6,750 bases of DNA from an uncultured Opitutia bacterium. GTDB lineage: Bacteria > Verrucomicrobiota > Verrucomicrobiia > Opitutales > UBA953. Each line of letters starts with the position of its first letter. Positions within the stretch are counted from its first letter, which is position 1. The notes beneath the pieces are model-generated. The model had not been told where the DNA came from. It saw only the letters and a program-made list of their open reading frames with translations, and ran no database searches. The DNA lies in assembly GCA_903882335.1 (NCBI GenBank), contig CAIRWP010000208.1, forward strand, positions 1-6,750, in the 5' to 3' direction. This document shows positions 1-5,384 of this stretch, piece after piece. A program made the position numbers and the translations under genes.

Positions 1-260
1 CCCGTGAGGACGAAGGCCCACCACTGCCAGTTGCCGGCGACGCCGTACTTGCGGACCTGCTCGGTGACCCAGTTGGGGGTGTCGGACGAGAAGGTCGTGG
101 CGACCATCGAGAGGCCGGCGAGCCACCACGGCACCGAGCGGCCGGAGGCGAAGAACTCGGAGGTGCTTTCACTCGAGCGCTTGGCGTAGAAGAGCGCGGG
201 GACGAAGCAGATGAGGATCGAGGCAGCGACGATGACCCAATCAATCCAAGTAATGTTCAT
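1..260 (-). CDS. Sodium:solute symporter (SSS family), N-terminal fragment cut by the window edge
   Basis: Reading from the ATG at 260 down to 1 gives 86 complete codons with no stop. The protein starts MNITWIDWVIVAASIL. A first hydrophobic segment covers roughly residues 5-25. It is followed by a short polar loop (AKRSSESTSEFF) and by ASGRSVPWWLAGLSMVATTF, which resembles the start of TM2 in SSS-family transporters (GGRSLPWWLAGLSMVAT-type motif). The later stretch SSDTPNWVTEQVRKYGVAGNWQWW fits the subgroup common in Verrucomicrobiota and Planctomycetota. Such proteins use an inward sodium gradient to import a small solute, often a sugar or organic acid. The substrate cannot be told from this fragment. 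The start is supported by its position just before TM1; it has no Shine-Dalgarno, and the upstream 17 bases are pyrimidine-rich. The family call is firm and the substrate unknown. Confidence 0.88.
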   Translation of the reverse strand, partial: MNITWIDWVIVAASILICFVPALFYAKRSSESTSEFFASGRSVPWWLAGLSMVATTFSSDTPNWVTEQVRKYGVAGNWQWWAFVLT

Positions 261-371
261 AAGCGGGAGGGGTAACCTTGGTCTCCCAAAATCAGCCACC
301 CTTGGCAACCGTGTTCACCTAGGGCGAAAGACCCTTATATGCTCGGTTGGGTGCATGAGGGGGAGGATGGG
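261..371 (-). promoter_or_regulatory. Probable promoter/leader region of the symporter gene
   Basis: This gene-free stretch lies directly upstream of the symporter start on the minus strand and is the only place before the repeat array for its promoter. The most AT-rich point is CTTATAT at 334-340. On the minus strand it reads ATATAAG and could be a -10 box, giving a leader of roughly 65 bases. No matching -35 hexamer stands 17 bases upstream, so the exact promoter is not established. No riboswitch or other RNA fold was recognised. Confidence 0.25.
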
Positions 372-378
372 TGACAGC

Positions 379-454
379 GGTTGGCGGTTAGCGGTTGGCG
401 GTTGGGGAAGATTGCGAACGGTTGGCGGTTAGGGGATAGCGGTTAGCGGTTGGC
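379..454 (+). repeat. Heptamer tandem array A (GGTTRGC type, 9 units)
   Basis: Nine 7-bp units run head to tail. Four stand at 379-406 (GGTTGGC, GGTTAGC, GGTTGGC, GGTTGGG). A 13-bp interruption follows at 407-419. Five more stand at 420-454 (GGTTGGC, GGTTAGG, GGATAGC, GGTTAGC, GGTTGGC). The flanks at 372-378 (TGACAGC) and 455-460 (GGACAG) look like decayed units. The unit length is not a multiple of three and no gene covers the array. The type resembles the short tandemly repeated heptamers known from cyanobacteria (STRR), but the sequence itself is not one I can assign to a named family. Confidence 0.9.
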
Positions 455-661
455 GGACAGAGAGCGTCCCCTTCTCCCTTTCGTAAATGGGTCCGACAGG
501 CGGCGCCGTCGCCTCACCCCACATAACGGAGAATTCGCGATCCCTCGACCCGACAATCGCCGGCCGTTGATTCGAGTTTTTGGCTTCGTCGTCCCCTAAC
601 CGCTAACCGCCAACTGCCATCCCCTCTTTATCCCCTTACCGCTAACCGCCATCCCCTAACC
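427..661. repeat. Inverted repeat formed by the two heptamer arrays
   Basis: Bases 427-447 are the reverse complement of 641-661 at 20 of 21 positions. Pairing can be extended with mismatches to 420-454 against 634-668 (about 29 of 35 by hand count). The arms flank about 190 bp. A transcript crossing the whole region from either strand could fold into a long stem, or the duplex could extrude as a cruciform. Whether the arms arose together as one mobile unit or by separate expansion of the same heptamer cannot be told from this copy alone. Confidence 0.75.
461..591. other. Spacer between the inverted heptamer arrays, nothing recognised
   Basis: This stretch of 131 bp has no credible coding frame, no tRNA and no clear terminator. 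It contains short palindromes such as GGCGCC near 501 and GAATTC near 531, and a T-run near 576-580. Base composition is more mixed than in the neighbouring genes. It sits where a cargo or loop would lie if the two arrays are the ends of one element. Confidence 0.4.
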
Positions 662-668
662 GCTAAAC
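592..668 (-). repeat. Heptamer tandem array B, inverted copy of array A
   Basis: This is the same heptamer family as the array at 379-454 but on the opposite strand. On the plus strand the units read CCTAACC, GCTAACC, GCCAACT, GCCATCC (595-622), then an 11-bp interruption (623-633), then CCTTACC, GCTAACC, GCCATCC, CCTAACC, GCTAAAC (634-668). Like array A it has nine units split four and five by one short interruption. Its right end runs straight into the U-tract of the terminator at 665-691. The strongest match to array A is 641-661 against 427-447. Confidence 0.9.
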
Positions 669-691
669 AAAAAGGGCGCCTTGCGGCGCCC
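665..691 (-). terminator. Rho-independent terminator of the cytochrome/propeller operon
   Basis: On the minus strand the RNA reads GGGCGCC-GCAA-GGCGCCC followed by UUUUUGUUU. That is a perfect 7-bp GC stem (bases 674-691) closed by a GNRA-type GCAA tetraloop, with the U-tract at 673-665. The plus strand has no U-run after the stem, so it works in one direction. It lies about 100 bases after the stop codon of the beta-propeller gene, with the octamer array in between, and separates this operon from the symporter gene. Confidence 0.9.
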
Positions 692-702
692 CTCTTCCCT
701 TA

Positions 703-786
703 CCTCCGGCCCTCCGGCCCTCAGGCCCTCGTGTCCTCGAGTCCTCCGGCCCTCCGGCCCTCGAGTCCTCGTGTCCTCGTGTCCTC
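703..786. repeat. 8-bp tandem repeat, 10.5 copies, in the 3' untranslated region
   Basis: After a half unit CCTC at 703-706, ten exact-length octamers follow. In order they are CGGCCCTC twice, AGGCCCTC, GTGTCCTC, GAGTCCTC, CGGCCCTC twice, GAGTCCTC, GTGTCCTC twice. All share the core G[C/T]CCTC, and only the first, second and fourth bases vary. The array ends three bases before the stop codon of the minus-strand gene at 790 and stops about 12 bases short of the terminator stem, so it forms nearly the whole 3' UTR of that operon. On the minus strand the units read GAGGACAC, GAGGACTC, GAGGGCCG or GAGGGCCT, which creates four GGAGG cores. It is not coding, since 8 is not a multiple of 3 and there is no start. 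Confidence 0.93.
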
Positions 787-789
787 GAC

Positions 790-2292
790 TTACTTGGCCG
801 CCGGGATCTCGTTCAGCGTGTACCAGCCTTCGTTGTGCCAGAGGGCGTCACCGGCCTTGTTGCGGACGCCGTCCGCGACGAGGTGGTGGATGTGCCCGCG
901 CACGAGACCGTCGACGACGAGGCGCACTTTGAGGCCGTCGGCCGAGACGGTGGCCGACTTGACGGTCGGCTTGGCCTGGTCGACTTCGGGGCTGCCGTAG
1001 GCGGACTGGTAGATGTAGGTGAAGGCGTCCAGCGAGTAGCTGGCGAGGTCGCCGGCGGAGGCGGCGTCGACCGGGTGGGTGAAGGTCACCTCGAAGCCGT
1101 CGTGGCGCGCGGAGATGTCATGCATCTCGAAGGGCACCTTGCCCTTGTAGCGCACGCGCTCGAAGGTGAACGGCTGCGAGCCGCGGGAACCCCAGCCGCG
1201 GTTGGTGCCGCCGATGAAGAGCGTGCCGTCCTCCTGGTCCATGCGGACCGGGACGAGGCCGGCCTCGAAGCCCTGCAGGAAGTGGAAGACCGCGCCCTGG
1301 TAGAGGCCGTTGACGACCTCGAGGTTGACGCGCTGGACCTGCGAGGCGGTCTGCTCGCCGACGAAGAGCTGGTTGGCCCAGGGACCCCACTTGCCCTTGG
1401 TCATGTCGCACGCGATGCCGGAGGGCGAGTTGCCGACCTTGCCGTGGGGCAGGACCACCGCCGGCGGGACGAAGTCGGGGAACTTGAGGCGCTCGGCCAG
1501 CACGCGCGAGCCGCTCTTGGGTTCGGGCGGGGCCGGGAAGCCGAGGAGCGCGGCGGACTTATTACCGGTCGGGTTGCCCTGGAAGGAACCGGGGCGCAGC
1601 CACTTGAGGGAGGAGGAGCCGTTCCACACGCCCTGGTTGTCGGTGTAGAAGACGTCACCCTTGTCGTTCATGCCGATGCCGCCCGGGGAGCGGATGCCGG
1701 AGGTGGTCGGGATCATCTTGCCCTCGGGGGTGATGCGCACGCACCAGCCGCGCCACGGCGAGTAGGCGTGGAAGGAGCCGGTCAGGCAGAGCACGACCCA
1801 GACGTTGCCGTCCTTATCGGGATCGGTGCCGAAGGCGTACTCATGGTAGTCGCCGTTGATGCCCCACTTCGCGCAGATCGTGTCGAAGGCGTCGGCCTTG
1901 CCGTCGCCGTCGGTGTCGGTCAGGCGGGTGTGCTCCGGACGCTGGGTGAGGAAGAGCGACTTGTCCTTGTAGAACATGCCGAGCGGCTCGTGCAGGTTGG
2001 AGGCGAACTTGGTCCACTTGACCTTGGTGACGTCGTCCTCGTAGGCGCCCTCGCAGACCCAGACGTCGCCGCGGCGGGTCGCGATGGCGACCTTCTTGCC
2101 GGGCATCAGGGCGATCGAGGAGACCTCGACGACCTCGCCGGGCGGGGTCGGGATCTGGACGCGGTCATAGTACTGCGCCTGCAGCGCGAGGGCCTCGGGG
2201 CCCGCGACCTTGGCGGCCTTCTTCTTGGCTTGGGCGCCGGCGAAAGGCGCCAGCGCGCAGAGGGCCAGGAGGGTGACGGTGAACTTTTTCAT
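790..2292 (-). CDS. Secreted beta-propeller protein, PVC-type 'membrane-bound dehydrogenase'-like
   Basis: The protein has 500 residues. MKKFTVTLLALCALAPFAGA is a signal peptide with likely cleavage after AGA at residue 20. Residues about 45-380 look like a beta-propeller of the glucose/sorbosone dehydrogenase-like kind, with repeated blade phrases such as VAIATRRGDVWVC, DKDGNVWVVLC, GIGMNDKGDVFYTDN and GTLFIGGTNRGWG. DTDGDGKAD (126-134) is a DxDxDG calcium-binding loop. Residues about 386-496 look like an Ig-type all-beta domain (FEVTFTHPVD near the start, then VSADGLKVRLVVDGL). Similar proteins in Planctomycetota and Verrucomicrobiota are often annotated as dehydrogenases or DUF-type propellers, and enzymatic activity is rarely shown. 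The gene follows the cytochrome c gene by 20 bp, so a redox partnership is likely. The open frame extends upstream to 2553, but that part is an Arg-rich shadow of the cytochrome gene; the signal peptide fixes the start at 2292. No Shine-Dalgarno is present. Confidence 0.85.
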   Translation of the reverse strand: MKKFTVTLLALCALAPFAGAQAKKKAAKVAGPEALALQAQYYDRVQIPTPPGEVVEVSSIALMPGKKVAIATRRGDVWVCEGAYEDDVTKVKWTKFASNLHEPLGMFYKDKSLFLTQRPEHTRLTDTDGDGKADAFDTICAKWGINGDYHEYAFGTDPDKDGNVWVVLCLTGSFHAYSPWRGWCVRITPEGKMIPTTSGIRSPGGIGMNDKGDVFYTDNQGVWNGSSSLKWLRPGSFQGNPTGNKSAALLGFPAPPEPKSGSRVLAERLKFPDFVPPAVVLPHGKVGNSPSGIACDMTKGKWGPWANQLFVGEQTASQVQRVNLEVVNGLYQGAVFHFLQGFEAGLVPVRMDQEDGTLFIGGTNRGWGSRGSQPFTFERVRYKGKVPFEMHDISARHDGFEVTFTHPVDAASAGDLASYSLDAFTYIYQSAYGSPEVDQAKPTVKSATVSADGLKVRLVVDGLVRGHIHHLVADGVRNKAGDALWHNEGWYTLNEIPAAK

Positions 2293-2312
2293 GGTAAGGG
2301 TGGGCGCGAGGT

Positions 2313-3872
2313 TCAGCGGAAGGAGTAGCCGAGGGTGGCGGACTCGCCGGGCTTGAGGGTGAGCGTGAGCTCGTTGGCGGCGGCGGTCGGGGCGACGCCG
2401 GCGGACGGGCGGATGACGAGGCGCGGACCGAGCTCGAAGGCCCCGTCCTTGGCGGCCACGGCGAGCATGCCGCGCGCGAGGGTGACGGTCACGGGCTTGT
2501 CGCCCGCGGCGGTGAGCGTGCGGGTCAGGCCGGCGGCGCCGGCCGGCGTCCACGCGTCGGTCAAGGTGAAGCCTTCGCCGGCGACCTTGAAGGTCGGGCT
2601 GCCGTGCTTATCGAGCTGGTAGCCCTTGAACTCGGCCGCGACCGGCACGGCCTTGAACTCGTCGGCCTTCGCGCCGCGGAAGGCGACGATCGCGCCGCTC
2701 GGGGCGGACGCGCCCGCGACGGCCTGGCCGTCGGAAGCCTTCACGACGCCTTCGCCGGCGGGCGGTTCGTTACCGGCGCCGCGGTCGATCCAGTGGTGGG
2801 CACCGTCCATGAACTTGCCGGTCCAGAGCAGCTCGACCGCGCAGTTGTCGGCGCTGTAGGCGAGGTTGGTGCCGTTCGGGAAGCCGAAGCCCAGGGCGCG
2901 CGGCGTGGTGCCGGCGATGAAGTTGCGGTAGCTGGCGGCGTAGCCGTCCTTGGCCTCGATCGGGATCGGGGCGCGCGCCTTGCCGGCGGCCTTGCCACCG
3001 GCGCCCTTGGTGTCGGACAGCCAATTGAACTCCTTATCCTTCGGGCCCTTGTAACCGAGCTGGATGACCTCATGGCCGGCGACCTCGACATATTCCAGCC
3101 GGAACGGGACGAGACCCTTCTTCAGGAGCACGGGGACTTCCTTGCGGCGACCGCCGACCGGGCCGATGCCCTTGATCTCGGCGATGCGCTCGCCGTTGAC
3201 GTAGAGCGCGCCGAAGTCGTCGCAATCGAAGACGAAGGTGTACTTGCCGTCCTGGGGGGCCTCGAACTTGGCCTCCCAGACCATCGCGAAGGCATCCTTC
3301 AGGCTGGCCTGCGCCGGGCTGATGATGCCGGTGTTCTCATCCTCGATCTGGGCGGGCTTGAGCTTGGAGAAATCCGGAAGCTCCTTCCATTCGCCCTTGT
3401 ACATGGTGCCGACGAGGTTCACGAGGGCGGTGCGGGTGGGCGGGAACGGGTGGGCCTTGAGCAGCTCGGCGGCGGTCCACGGCGTGGTCCGGCCGGCCGT
3501 CGCGGCGCGGACGGACTTCACGAGGTCCGGGGTGACGGCGCCGGCGCCGGCCGCGAAGGTCTTGCGCACGTAGGTGAGCGCGGCGGCGATCTTCTCGTCG
3601 CTGAGCACGGCGCCCTGCGGCGGCATATCGATGTTATAGGTCTTGCCGGCGACGTCGACCGGGCCGGTCATGCCTTGCAGCACGATCTTGATGGAGCGCT
3701 CGGCCGCGCCCTTGGGCCAGTCGCTACCGACGAGCGGCGGGAGGCCGTTGAGGCCTTTGCCGTCCGGACCGTGGCAGGCCACGCAGAGGGAGTTGTAGAC
3801 CTGGGCGCCATCCTCGGCGGCGAAGGACACGGAGGTGGCGGCCAGCAAGGCCAGGAGCGTCGGGGTGCGCAT
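2313..3872 (-). CDS. Secreted c-type cytochrome with PA14 domain
   Basis: The protein has 519 residues. MRTPTLLALLAATSVSFA is a signal peptide. Residues about 20-108 form a class I cytochrome c domain: heme-binding CVACH at 30-34, and Met83 in NIDMPPQG as the likely distal ligand. A Pro/Ala-rich linker follows. Residues about 153-285 form a PA14-type domain, with MYKGEWKELPDFSKLKP at its start, then FEAPQDGKYTFVFDCDDFGALYVNG (read as FEAPQDGKYTF plus DDFGALYVNG) and FRLEYVEVAGHEVIQLGYKG. PA14 domains usually bind carbohydrate or other ligands. The remainder (about 305-519) starts with YAASYRNFIAGTTPRALGFG and contains HHWIDRGAGNEPP, a region I know from PVC-group cytochromes but cannot name. 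The protein should work in the periplasm, passing electrons from or to the propeller protein 20 bp downstream. The start is set by the signal peptide; its leader is C-rich and has no Shine-Dalgarno. Confidence 0.9.
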   Translation of the reverse strand: MRTPTLLALLAATSVSFAAEDGAQVYNSLCVACHGPDGKGLNGLPPLVGSDWPKGAAERSIKIVLQGMTGPVDVAGKTYNIDMPPQGAVLSDEKIAAALTYVRKTFAAGAGAVTPDLVKSVRAATAGRTTPWTAAELLKAHPFPPTRTALVNLVGTMYKGEWKELPDFSKLKPAQIEDENTGIISPAQASLKDAFAMVWEAKFEAPQDGKYTFVFDCDDFGALYVNGERIAEIKGIGPVGGRRKEVPVLLKKGLVPFRLEYVEVAGHEVIQLGYKGPKDKEFNWLSDTKGAGGKAAGKARAPIPIEAKDGYAASYRNFIAGTTPRALGFGFPNGTNLAYSADNCAVELLWTGKFMDGAHHWIDRGAGNEPPAGEGVVKASDGQAVAGASAPSGAIVAFRGAKADEFKAVPVAAEFKGYQLDKHGSPTFKVAGEGFTLTDAWTPAGAAGLTRTLTAAGDKPVTVTLARGMLAVAAKDGAFELGPRLVIRPSAGVAPTAAANELTLTLKPGESATLGYSFR

Positions 3873-3916
3873 GGGGATGGTGGACAGTCGGATAATCGGG
3901 GGGTTCCGAGCAAATG
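3873..3916 (-). promoter_or_regulatory. Short leader/promoter space before the cytochrome gene
   Basis: Only 44 bases separate the end of the upstream terminator U-tract (3917) from the cytochrome start codon at 3872. The minus strand shows GATTATCC, which could serve as a -10 element, but no convincing -35 at proper spacing. A promoter here would give a very short leader. Otherwise the operon depends on read-through of the terminator or on a promoter embedded in it. Confidence 0.25.
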
Positions 3917-3946
3917 AAAAAGGGCCGCCCCCGGAGGGGCGGCCCT
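3917..3946 (-). terminator. Rho-independent terminator of the ClpP-like peptidase operon
   Basis: The minus-strand RNA reads AGGGCCGCCCC-UCCG-GGGGCGGCCCU followed by UUUUC. The stem is 11 bp with no mismatch and is closed by a C(UCCG)G loop, a member of the very stable UNCG tetraloop class. The terminal U of the stem merges into the U-tract (3921-3917). The stem begins about 30 bases after the stop codon of the downstream peptidase gene at 3977, as expected for its terminator. On the plus strand the stem is followed by GCTTTCG, a poor U-tract. Confidence 0.92.
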
Positions 3947-3976
3947 GCTTTCGTGGCCTAAAAACCGCCGATTAGC

Positions 3977-5362
3977 TCAGCGGGCGCGGAAGAGACCCTG
4001 CGGGTCGTAGATCCACCAGGCGTCGAAGGGGTTCGAGAGCGGGGGCAGCTCGAAGTAGGTCCGACCCTTGTCGTCGGTCTTGGCGGTCACGCCGGAGATC
4101 TCGGACTGCGGGGGGCGGATCGTGATCGCGGTGGCCTGAGCGGGCGGCAGGAGGTCGAGGATGGCGGTCTCCTCGATGCGCTCGACGACGTTGTCGACCC
4201 ACTTGAGCTCCTTGGCCTTCTCGCCGAAGACCTGCCAGTCGCCGGTCGAATCGTTGGCGTACATCTGCTTCACGAACTCGGGGAGCGTGAGGCCCATCTT
4301 CTTGGCCACCGGGGTGCCGAGGCGCTCGAACCAGCGGTTGGTGAACTCGATCTGCTCCTTCAGCACGGTCATGTTGCCGCGCATGGTGTTGGAGACCTGG
4401 TGATGCAGGATGATCGTGTTCGGGTAGCAGAACGAACGCTCGGCGAGCGTGGCGACGACGGCGGCCATCGAGGCGGCGAAGCCCTTGACGACGACGTAGA
4501 CCGGGGCCTTGGAGGCGGCCATGGCCTTCTGGATCTGGTAGCCGGCCGCGACGGAACCGCCCGGGCTGTTGTCGATTACGATGAAGATCGGGAATTCGGC
4601 GGACTGGTTGTTGTAGAAGTTGATGCGCTGGCAGACGTAGTCGGCGAGCTGCTCGGTGACCGCGCCGTTGAAGGGGATGCGGCGGTCGCTGATGACGAGG
4701 GTGCCGTCGACGAGCGGGTCCTTGAGGTACTTCGGCTTGGCCTTGCTGGCGACCTTGCGGGCCTCGTCCTCCTTCTGGTGGCGGGCGATCTCGTTGGTGA
4801 GGCGGGCCACGGTGTTGGCGGACTCGAGCTGGAGCTGCTTGGCCTCGGCCTCGAGCTCGCGGATCTTGTTGGTGCGCTCGGCGAGGCGGGCGGCGGCGCG
4901 GGCGGACTCCAGGGCGGCCTGGCGCTCGAGCTTGGCGCGCTCATCCTCGAGGGCGGCGGCCTCGGCGTTGGCCTTGGCCAGGCGCAGGGCGCGCTCGGCG
5001 TTGAGCTTGGAGGCCTCGGCGTTGAGGGGCGCGAGCTCCTCGGTGCGCTTGGCCTCGGCGAGGGCGAGCTCGGCGTCGATGCGGGCCTTCTCGGCGCGCA
5101 TGCGGTCGACTTCCTTCATCGCGGCCTTCTGCTCGGGGGTGAGTTCCTCGCGGTTCACGCCGGGACCGGGCGCGACGGTGGTCGGGCCGGGTTGGGCGGT
5201 CGGCAGGCCGCCGGAAGCGGGGGCCGGCGCGGCGGCGCCACCGGAGGCCGGGGCGGCCGAGGGAGCGCCGGTGACGACGACGCGGCGGGTCGACTGGGCG
5301 AGGACGGGCGCGGCGACCAGGAAAGCCAGGGCGAGCGCGCGGAGGACGGGACGGGGTTGCAT
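3977..5362 (-). CDS. Exported ClpP-fold serine peptidase with coiled coil (paralog 2)
   Basis: The protein has 461 residues. MQPRPVLRALALAFLVAAPV is the signal peptide, with likely cleavage after VLA at 22. Residues about 24-70 are a Pro/Ala/Gly-rich linker. Residues about 72-205 are a long Ala/Glu/Arg-rich coiled coil. Residues about 212-395 are a ClpP/crotonase-fold core. By comparison with ClpP, the oxyanion strand is NSPGGS (265-270), the nucleophile is Ser298 in GFAASMA, the base is His321 in LHHQ after FCYPN, and the acid is Asp375 in TGDW, at the ClpP spacing before the WVD motif. The C-terminus carries DAWWIYDP (447-454), also found in the upstream paralog. It probably works as an envelope peptidase without an ATPase partner; the substrate is unknown. 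The gene follows its paralog by 22 bp and is followed by a strong terminator. The frame is open up to 5668, but that extension is a Pro/Ser-rich shadow of the upstream gene; the signal peptide fixes the start. An SppA-like role is the main alternative, but the residues follow ClpP. Confidence 0.87.
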   Translation of the reverse strand: MQPRPVLRALALAFLVAAPVLAQSTRRVVVTGAPSAAPASGGAAAPAPASGGLPTAQPGPTTVAPGPGVNREELTPEQKAAMKEVDRMRAEKARIDAELALAEAKRTEELAPLNAEASKLNAERALRLAKANAEAAALEDERAKLERQAALESARAAARLAERTNKIRELEAEAKQLQLESANTVARLTNEIARHQKEDEARKVASKAKPKYLKDPLVDGTLVISDRRIPFNGAVTEQLADYVCQRINFYNNQSAEFPIFIVIDNSPGGSVAAGYQIQKAMAASKAPVYVVVKGFAASMAAVVATLAERSFCYPNTIILHHQVSNTMRGNMTVLKEQIEFTNRWFERLGTPVAKKMGLTLPEFVKQMYANDSTGDWQVFGEKAKELKWVDNVVERIEETAILDLLPPAQATAITIRPPQSEISGVTAKTDDKGRTYFELPPLSNPFDAWWIYDPQGLFRAR

Positions 5363-5384
5363 GGAGGGGTTGTTGGTAAAGGGT

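Noticed and set aside
211..432. Small plus-strand open frame of 73 codons across the symporter start and heptamer array.
   Set aside because: It overlaps the symporter gene antisense, runs into tandem repeats and has no leader or domain support.
372..668. The heptamer arrays as a CRISPR array.
   Set aside because: Units are 7 bp, directly adjacent and without unique spacers of 30-40 bp; no cas gene is near.
2293..2553. Upstream extension of the propeller gene to an ATG at 2553.
   Set aside because: The extra 87 residues are Arg/His/Pro-rich and overlap the end of the cytochrome gene; the internal MKKFTVTLL start gives a proper signal peptide.
835..3917. Two long plus-strand open frames (835-2328 and 2604-3917) opposite the propeller and cytochrome genes.
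   Set aside because: They are Gly/Ala/Asp/Val-rich antisense shadows; the minus strand carries recognisable domains throughout.
3973..4036. tRNA-like pieces: TAGCTCAG at 3973-3980 (D-arm style) and GGTTCGA at 4030-4036 (T-loop style).
   Set aside because: The spacing (57 bp) is too long for a normal tRNA, the T-stem does not pair, no acceptor stem is present, and the segment lies within the 3' end of a well-supported peptidase gene.
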